From contig JAGGTW010000092.1 of assembly GCA_021163585.1 (NCBI GenBank), forward strand, positions 1-17,451: 17,451 nt of DNA, read 5' to 3'. The notes under the pieces were generated by a model. The model was not told where the DNA came from, did no database searches, and was given only the letters and a program-made list of their open reading frames with translations. Shown in pieces: positions 12,831 through 17,451 of this stretch (positions are counted from its first letter, which is position 1; each line of letters begins with the position of its first letter). Position numbers and translations under genes: made by a program. Origin of the DNA: Desulfurococcales archaeon. GTDB taxonomy: Archaea; Thermoproteota; Thermoprotei_A; Sulfolobales; NBVN01.

Positions 12831-14939
12831 TTACGTAAATCCTAGAAGGTGCAGCAAGTTGTACTGCACTATCAGCGGGCCGAACACTAGAGACACTACA
12901 CTCATTAGCTTAATCAGTATGTTCAGTGAGGGGCCTGCCGCATCCTTTAGTGGGTCACCCACTGTGTCACCTATTACACCTGCCTTGTGCGCCTCACTAC
13001 CTTTCCCGCCGAAGTGTCCTTCCTCAATGTATTTCTTCGCATTATCCCACGTATTACCTACATTACCTTGGAAGAGACCTAGGAGCAGTCCTGTTACTAT
13101 TGCTGCTATCAGAGCTCCCGCCAACGCGTATGGTCCTAGTACGAATCCCACTATAATTGGCGCAAGAATCGCCAGAAGTCCTGGTGTAATTAATCTCTTA
13201 ATAGCGTACGTAGTTACTATAGCTACTGCTCTGCCGTAGTCTGGTTTCTCCTTAAACTCTAGAATGCCTGGCTTTTCTCTGAGCTGCCTCCGGATCTCAT
13301 CTATGAGTACGAAGGCGGCATCACTAACAGCTATTATTACCAGCGCTATGAAGGCCGCAGGCAATGCTATACCTATCAACATGCCTGAAACCACCTTAGC
13401 ATCCAGTATTGAGAGTAGAGACATCATCTTCTGTAGGCCATGTCCAGTGACCTGAGCTATGTTGCTTGAGTAGGCAGCTGAGTACGCTAGGGCAGTGAGT
13501 GCTGCCGAACCTATGGCGAAGCCCTTAGATATAGACTTCATTGTATTGCCTGCTGAGTCAAGCTTATCTGTTATTGACCTGACATCCTCTCCTAAGCCCG
13601 CCTGTTCCGCAATCCCTGCAGCATTATCAGTTATAGGGCCGTACGCGTCAGCACTCATGATTATTCCAGTAAGTGAAAGCATACCTACAGCAGCAAGTGC
13701 AACACCGTATATGCCGAGCCAGAACTGATAATAGCCCAGTAGTATATAGGCGATTAGCTCAGCTAGCGCTATACCTATAGCAGGTATCACAACGCTCAGA
13801 AACCCATAGGACATACCGCTCAGGATAGTTAGTGCAGGACCCATTTGCGACATCCTGGCTACCTTCATTACTGGAGCCTTATTCTTGTTCGTAAAGTAGT
13901 CACTGGTCATACCCACAATAATACCTGCGATCAACCCCAGTAAAACAACCACCCATACTCTCACACCTACTTCATGACCCAGCAGTAACGTCGTTAACGG
14001 ATAAGAAACGATAGCTACTATAACTGCCGAGATAACGCTGGAGAGAGTTAGTGGCTTAGATGGGTCACCACCTTCCTTGACCCTCACAAAGAATGAAGCA
14101 ATAATAGAGGACAATATCCCGGCTGCTGCAATTCCTAAGGGGACTATCACCCAGCTAGTCCAGTCGCTAGCTTGAGGTGGCAGAGCGACTACACCCTTAG
14201 TTATGATATTCTTGATAGCTACAGCCCCAATAAACATCGTCGAAATTATGGCTCCTACGTAGGATTCAAAGAGGTCAGCACCCATACCTGCTACATCACC
14301 TACGTTATCACCTACGTTATCTGCTATTACTCCAGGATTCCTAGGGTCATCCTCAGGTATGCCTGCCTCAACTTTGCCGACAAGATCAGCACCTATATCT
14401 GCTGCCTTCGTATATATTCCGCCACCAACTCTGGCGAATAATGCAACTGTAGATGCGCCAAAGCTATATCCTACTATATCCTTTACTGCCTCACTAGTTC
14501 CACCATAAAGAAGGTACTGCACCGCAACCAACAGTGTGCCTAAACCAACCACCATAAGCCCCATCACCATCCCTCCATTGAATGCGAGGCGAAGAGCTTT
14601 CCCTAAACCGAATTCCTTGGCGCTGTAAGTGGTTCGTACGTTAGCATTAACCGCCACCCACATACCAACATACCCAGCTGCAACAGACGAGAGCGCCCCG
14701 AGCACATAGCTTAGGGACATTCTAGGAGATATTAGCGCTAAAAGCACGGCTATGATGAGGGCTATAGTGAGTATGACGGAGTATTGCTTCTTAAGGTAAG
14801 CTTTAGCTCCCTCTTTAATAAAACCTGAAATCTCAACCATCCTACCAGTGCCTTGAGGCGACCTCAGTATTATTTTAGCTAGCACCAAAGCATAAATTAT
14901 AGCTATTAGTCCCACCAGCGCAGGCATGATGGCAAGCAT
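12831..14939 (-). CDS. hppA: Membrane-bound proton-translocating pyrophosphatase, K+-independent type
   Basis: Hydrolyses PPi in the cytoplasm and pumps cations, most likely H+, across the membrane. It has 702 residues, with about 16 transmembrane helices. DIGADLVGK (181-189) and DNVGDNVGD (207-215) bind Mg-PPi, and the C-terminal DTVGDPLKDAAGPS completes the site. In the segment that sets potassium dependence the sequence is GNTMKSISKG: K468 occupies the position that is Ala in K+-dependent enzymes, and S471 replaces the usual Thr of K+-independent ones. K+-independent H+ pumping is therefore inferred. GGGTG five bases before ATG 14939 is the ribosome site, and a minus-strand TATA-like CTTTTTTAGG lies near 14971-14984. 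It shares the 254-base gap with the divergent DHH-like gene. PPi from PPDK, tRNA charging and other biosynthesis is its likely supply. Confidence 0.97.
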   Translation of the reverse strand: MLAIMPALVGLIAIIYALVLAKIILRSPQGTGRMVEISGFIKEGAKAYLKKQYSVILTIALIIAVLLALISPRMSLSYVLGALSSVAAGYVGMWVAVNANVRTTYSAKEFGLGKALRLAFNGGMVMGLMVVGLGTLLVAVQYLLYGGTSEAVKDIVGYSFGASTVALFARVGGGIYTKAADIGADLVGKVEAGIPEDDPRNPGVIADNVGDNVGDVAGMGADLFESYVGAIISTMFIGAVAIKNIITKGVVALPPQASDWTSWVIVPLGIAAAGILSSIIASFFVRVKEGGDPSKPLTLSSVISAVIVAIVSYPLTTLLLGHEVGVRVWVVVLLGLIAGIIVGMTSDYFTNKNKAPVMKVARMSQMGPALTILSGMSYGFLSVVIPAIGIALAELIAYILLGYYQFWLGIYGVALAAVGMLSLTGIIMSADAYGPITDNAAGIAEQAGLGEDVRSITDKLDSAGNTMKSISKGFAIGSAALTALAYSAAYSSNIAQVTGHGLQKMMSLLSILDAKVVSGMLIGIALPAAFIALVIIAVSDAAFVLIDEIRRQLREKPGILEFKEKPDYGRAVAIVTTYAIKRLITPGLLAILAPIIVGFVLGPYALAGALIAAIVTGLLLGLFQGNVGNTWDNAKKYIEEGHFGGKGSEAHKAGVIGDTVGDPLKDAAGPSLNILIKLMSVVSLVFGPLIVQYNLLHLLGFT

Positions 14940-15051
14940 CTTAACACCCTAGATGTATGGCTTAGAGAAAACCTAAAAAAGTTTACACACTGGCGCTTTC
15001 CTACTTGGGTAGACTAGTACCTAAACACATTTATGTACTGGAGAACAAGAA

Positions 15052-15061
15052 TTATATATAC
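15052..15061 (+). promoter_or_regulatory. Strong TATA box for the DHH-like/epimerase unit
   Basis: TTATATATAC is the best TATA match in the window. It predicts a transcript start about 15080-15086, which would leave a leader of about 110 bases before the GTG at 15194. That leader contains small open frames. Confidence 0.5.
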
Positions 15062-15119
15062 GGGTAATGACTCTAGTATTGAGGCATGGCATGGAGAGCA
15101 CACATAGGGGAAATAGATC

Positions 15120-15197
15120 ATGAAGCCCGGCAGTGTAATTAAGCAAATAGTAATTCAAAGTAGAACTAAATCCGCGGTGCACTGGGTGAAAGCGTGA
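15120..15197 (+). CDS. Possible 25-codon upstream ORF overlapping the DHH-like gene
   Basis: ATG 15120 opens 25 codons (starting MKPGSVIKQIVIQS and ending HWVKA) and stops at TGA 15195-15197, overlapping GTG 15194 by four bases in the GTGA arrangement typical of coupled genes. AGGGG lies nine bases upstream of the ATG. It has no recognisable family and is short enough to be chance. Its interest lies in the overlap and the long leader that contains it. Confidence 0.22.
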   Translation: MKPGSVIKQIVIQSRTKSAVHWVKA

Positions 15198-16177
15198 GTA
15201 CAAGCACTACAATATACTCTGGGTGGACATGGGATGAAGTAGTGGGTTCCGCCGCACTGGCTACAGCACTAATAAAGAAAGGAAAAAGAGTCTTCATTGA
15301 GTTCCCATCACCTCAGGAAGTGAAGAGTCTGATCATCAGTGGAGCATACTCGATCGGCATAAGTCATAGGGAAGGCGCTATTCTCAGGAATACCACAGCT
15401 GTAAAGTTCTTTGGAGATAAGAAGCTGGGCGTCATATTCAAGTATGACGGATCAGGCAGGTCTGAAATCATAATGAAGTTTGCCAATGTAAGATCTGTTA
15501 CTGAAACAGTACTAGAATACGTGCTGACATTAAATGAAAAAATTGACGTTCCAGACCAGCTCCTCAATGATATAGTCAACATGAACGAGGTCAGATTTGA
15601 CAAGCTATCACGTGTAGGTAAAATAATGTACAAAGCACTAAAAATGAACTACAACAACAAAGAATTTAGAAGAGAGATGTACAACTTCGCATTAAATGCC
15701 ATTAAGACTAGGTCACTCAAACTGCCTGAGACAGTAGTTAGAGAAGCCGCAAAATTTGATGAAGCCCTGAGGATTGCTGGTAGGTTAATTAAGGAAGAAC
15801 ATTACGTTAAGTACGATACCATACCTTTGCTGGTGGTCTCAACAAAATTCAACGATAATTTCATAAGGCAGAACTTCAGCCTGCTGAAGCCCATAGCCTA
15901 CGACCTACTTCTAAAGCTATGCAGGAGCAACGGCCTTGGAATGCTAGTGCTTGAAACAGATTTGGGACACACGCTGAGGGTGTGCCTACACAAGAAAGAC
16001 CTTAGTTTTGTGAAAATAATATCTTCAATTCCCAGGGAGGTAAGTGAGAAATTGCTGATATCGTTGAGGGGGAATCACATCATAATTAAGTACAAGAACC
16101 CCAGCGAGAGTAGCTTAGATAATGTACTAGGTCTAGTAGATAAAATAACATCATCAATTCTTCAGAGCGGGCACTAG
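15194..16177 (+). CDS. DHH/DHHA1-like protein without nuclease motifs (RecJ/Cdc45-like?)
   Basis: A 327-residue protein; start GTG 15194 with GGGTGA at 15184-15189. Its beginning, TIYSGWTWDEVVGSAALATAL, copies the first strand, loop and helix of DHH phosphoesterases, where archaeal RecJ proteins read H-x-D-x-D-G. Here the His is G10, the first Asp is T12 and only D14 survives. The DHH motif itself is not found in the expected region (about 70-90). The middle is helical, and the final part (about 235-325: AYDLLLKLC, MLVLETDLGHTLRVCL, SLRGNHIIIKY) fits a degenerate DHHA1 domain without the GGGH motif. Sulfolobus is known to have an inactive RecJ-like Cdc45 that binds GINS, so a replication-helicase role is a reasonable inference. 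Similarity is weak enough that an unrelated fold remains possible. The epimerase gene follows 37 bases downstream. Confidence 0.5.
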   Translation: MSTSTTIYSGWTWDEVVGSAALATALIKKGKRVFIEFPSPQEVKSLIISGAYSIGISHREGAILRNTTAVKFFGDKKLGVIFKYDGSGRSEIIMKFANVRSVTETVLEYVLTLNEKIDVPDQLLNDIVNMNEVRFDKLSRVGKIMYKALKMNYNNKEFRREMYNFALNAIKTRSLKLPETVVREAAKFDEALRIAGRLIKEEHYVKYDTIPLLVVSTKFNDNFIRQNFSLLKPIAYDLLLKLCRSNGLGMLVLETDLGHTLRVCLHKKDLSFVKIISSIPREVSEKLLISLRGNHIIIKYKNPSESSLDNVLGLVDKITSSILQSGH

Positions 16178-16192
16178 GTTGCTCGACAACCT
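16176..16192 (+). repeat. Small hairpin between the DHH-like gene and epimerase
   Basis: AGGTTG, a five-base loop CTCGA, then CAACCT form a 6-bp perfect stem starting within the stop codon of the DHH-like gene, 22 bases before the epimerase GTG. It could mark an RNA processing or attenuation point between two co-transcribed genes. No T-run follows it. Confidence 0.35.
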
Positions 16193-16214
16193 GTAGCTTG
16201 AGTGGTGTCGTTAG

Positions 16215-17183
16215 GTGAGGACCGTCGTAACAGGAGGTGCTGGCTTCATAGGGTCCCACCTCACTGAAAAACTTGTATCCAGCGGACATGAAGTAATTGT
16301 CTTAGACAATCTGTCCTCAGGTAAGATATCAAACATATCTCACCTTATTGACTCAAGCAAGGTGAAGTTCATTAAGGCGGACTTAAAGTGCTGTGCTAGC
16401 AGGTGGGGAAGGTACTTTAGGGATGCTGATGCAATATATCATTTTGCTGCAAACCCTGAGGTCAGAGTTTCAGTAACCAATCCTAGAGTTCACTTTGATG
16501 AGAATATTCTGGCCACCTTCAATGTGCTAGAGCAGTGCAGGGTTAATGATGTTGACCTTCTCGTATTCGCGAGTTCCTCCACTGTCTACGGGGAGGCTGA
16601 AAAGTTTCCGACACCCGAAGGCTACCAGCCATTGGAACCCATTTCTGTGTATGGTGCTGCTAAGCTAGCCTGTGAGTACCTGATAGTCACATATAGTAAA
16701 TTATACGGTATTAAATCACTGATCTTGAGGTTTGCAAACATAGTAGGGCCGAGGCAGACTCACGGGGTTATCGTGGACTTCATCAGGAAGTTGAAGTCAA
16801 ATCCTGAGGTGCTTGAAATATTAGGGGATGGCACGCAGAGGAAGTCCTACCTTCATGTTCACGACCTACTGTCCGCCATTGATTATTCACTGAATTACTT
16901 AGTTCATTCAGGAAGCAGCTACGCAGTATTTAATGTAGGGAATGACGATTGGATAACAGTCAATGATATAGCGGAAATTGTTGTTGAGGAGATGGGTCTG
17001 GGTGATGTTGAGTTCACGTATAAGAAAGTCACAGAAGATGGTAGAGGCTGGGTAGGTGATGTCAAGTTCATGTTGCTTGATAACAGTAAGCTGAAGTCAC
17101 TGGGATGGAGCCCTAAGTACCCTTCGGCAGAGGCAATAAGGTATGCCGTCAGAGCCCTCCTGAGAGAGCTTGATGAGAAATAG
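16215..17183 (+). CDS. NAD-dependent sugar epimerase/dehydratase, UDP-glucose 4-epimerase (GalE) type
   Basis: An extended short-chain dehydrogenase of 322 residues acting on a nucleotide sugar in the cytoplasm. VTGGAGFIG (5-13) is the NAD-binding loop, VLDNLSSG supplies the acidic residue for the ribose, and FAANPEV is the next NAD contact. SSSTVYG gives the catalytic Ser/Thr, and YGAAK gives the YxxxK pair. RFANIVGPRQ, DGTQRKSYLHVHDL and FNVGNDDWITV are the sugar-side motifs of GalE-like enzymes. The start is GTG 16215, with GGTG seven bases upstream as a weak ribosome site. The substrate (UDP-glucose/galactose or a relative) cannot be fixed, because archaeal members of this family vary. 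It probably feeds surface glycans, in keeping with the PMT-like transferase at 8488. Confidence 0.9.
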   Translation: MRTVVTGGAGFIGSHLTEKLVSSGHEVIVLDNLSSGKISNISHLIDSSKVKFIKADLKCCASRWGRYFRDADAIYHFAANPEVRVSVTNPRVHFDENILATFNVLEQCRVNDVDLLVFASSSTVYGEAEKFPTPEGYQPLEPISVYGAAKLACEYLIVTYSKLYGIKSLILRFANIVGPRQTHGVIVDFIRKLKSNPEVLEILGDGTQRKSYLHVHDLLSAIDYSLNYLVHSGSSYAVFNVGNDDWITVNDIAEIVVEEMGLGDVEFTYKKVTEDGRGWVGDVKFMLLDNSKLKSLGWSPKYPSAEAIRYAVRALLRELDEK

Positions 17184-17220
17184 ACCTTAAATATTAATTT
17201 GGAGGGTTGATCGTCCGCTA

Positions 17221-17262
17221 CACCGTGTATTAAAATCTACTTTATCTACTTTTAATACGGTG
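17221..17262. terminator. 13-bp inverted repeat at the convergent epimerase/EF-2 ends
   Basis: Arms CACCGTGTATTAAAA (17221-17235) and TTTTAATACGGTG (17250-17262) pair over 13 bp with a two-base GT bulge. The 14-base loop begins and ends with TCTAC. The right arm covers the last EF-2 codons and stop. The stem can form in transcripts from either strand, so it is a candidate bidirectional 3'-end structure. Confidence 0.5.
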
Positions 17263-17451
17263 ATATGAAGTCCTCAGGTCTTGGCGGTTCAGGTCTCAGC
17301 CCTTTCCTTTCCCTGATCTTCCTAACTAGGTCAAGTAATAGAGAGTCGGGTACTGGTGCCCACCTACTGAATTCTGTTCCCCAGAATGCCCTACCTGCTG
17401 TGGCACTCCTTAATGCCTCAGCTAAGTCCATTGATTCAGCTACCGGTATCT
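17252..17451 (-). CDS. fusA: Elongation factor 2, C-terminal end
   Basis: The last 65 codons of archaeal EF-2, the GTPase that drives ribosomal translocation; the rest lies beyond the right edge. Recognisable are VAESMDLAEALRSATAGRAF, WGTEFSRWAPVPDSL and the tail VRKIRERKGLRPEPP followed by a short acidic end. This matches domain V and the final helix of archaeal and eukaryotic EF-2. The diphthamide histidine, which lies earlier in domain IV, is outside the window. The gene converges on the epimerase with 68 bases between stop codons. The identity is secure because this C-terminus is highly conserved. Confidence 0.95.
   Translation of the reverse strand, partial: IPVAESMDLAEALRSATAGRAFWGTEFSRWAPVPDSLLLDLVRKIRERKGLRPEPPRPEDFISPY

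Noticed and set aside
14172..14441. Plus-strand frame of 89 codons inside hppA
   Set aside because: It is antisense to the most conserved pyrophosphatase motifs; the reading is a by-product of those codons.
15990..16177. C-terminus of the DHH-like protein as a fused KEOPS Pcc1 domain
   Set aside because: Predicted strand-helix order fits Pcc1 loosely, and Pcc1 neighbours RecJ-like genes in some archaea, but the same segment is explained more simply as a degenerate DHHA1 end.
1..17451. tRNA, rRNA, CRISPR arrays, insertion sequences, integrase or attachment sites, defence genes
   Set aside because: None were seen on either strand; genes are housekeeping or metabolic with no repeats of the needed kind.

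Overview
The window looks like the chromosome of a thermophilic archaeon, most likely Thermoproteota (Thermoprotei). Supporting signs are an EF-2 C-terminus of archaeal type, the archaeal thiolase/DUF35 arrangement, a DUF5679 zinc ribbon, TATA-like promoters with several leaders of tens of bases, Shine-Dalgarno runs of the GGAGGTGA type, frequent AGA/AGG arginine and ATA isoleucine codons, and GTG/TTG starts. There is no rRNA, tRNA, CRISPR array, insertion sequence or phage gene. The genus cannot be fixed from the sequence alone.

Layout. 1-361 (-) is the N-terminal part of a membrane flippase-like UPF0104 protein. 531-2882 (+) is a three-gene unit: a degenerate HMG-CoA synthase homologue, an SCP2-type thiolase and a DUF35 zinc-ribbon/OB protein. 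2964-3299 (+) is a stand-alone tRNA-binding domain. 3309-4649 (-) is glutamine synthetase, divergent from an Lrp/AsnC regulator at 4756-5232 (+). 5316-8282 (-) is a long pyruvate phosphate dikinase. 8488-9951 (-) is a GT39-like membrane mannosyltransferase with a large first external loop. 10273-10425 (-) is a 50-residue DUF5679 zinc ribbon. 10710-11963 (+) is S-adenosylhomocysteine hydrolase.

11964-12458 looks empty at first, but on the minus strand it holds a 40-codon cysteine-rich gene (12016-12138) and a protein-like open frame without a start codon (12237-12431). Next come a DUF2283 protein (12459-12674, +), a K+-independent type membrane pyrophosphatase (12831-14939, -), a DHH-like protein without nuclease residues (15194-16177, +), a GalE-type epimerase (16215-17183, +) and the C-terminus of EF-2 (17252-17451, -).

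How the genes fit together. The window is mostly central metabolism and housekeeping: isoprenoid precursor synthesis (thiolase module), nitrogen assimilation with a likely local regulator (glnA/lrp), PPi-linked energy metabolism (PPDK produces or consumes PPi and the membrane PPase uses it), the methyl cycle (AHCY) and cell-surface glycosylation (PMT, epimerase, flippase-like protein). No defence or mobile system is visible.

The most unusual points are two proteins that keep an enzyme fold but have lost its catalytic residues (the HMG-CoA synthase homologue and the DHH-like protein), the 40-residue protein with two CX3CX3C motifs, and sizeable inverted repeats at two of the convergent gene ends.
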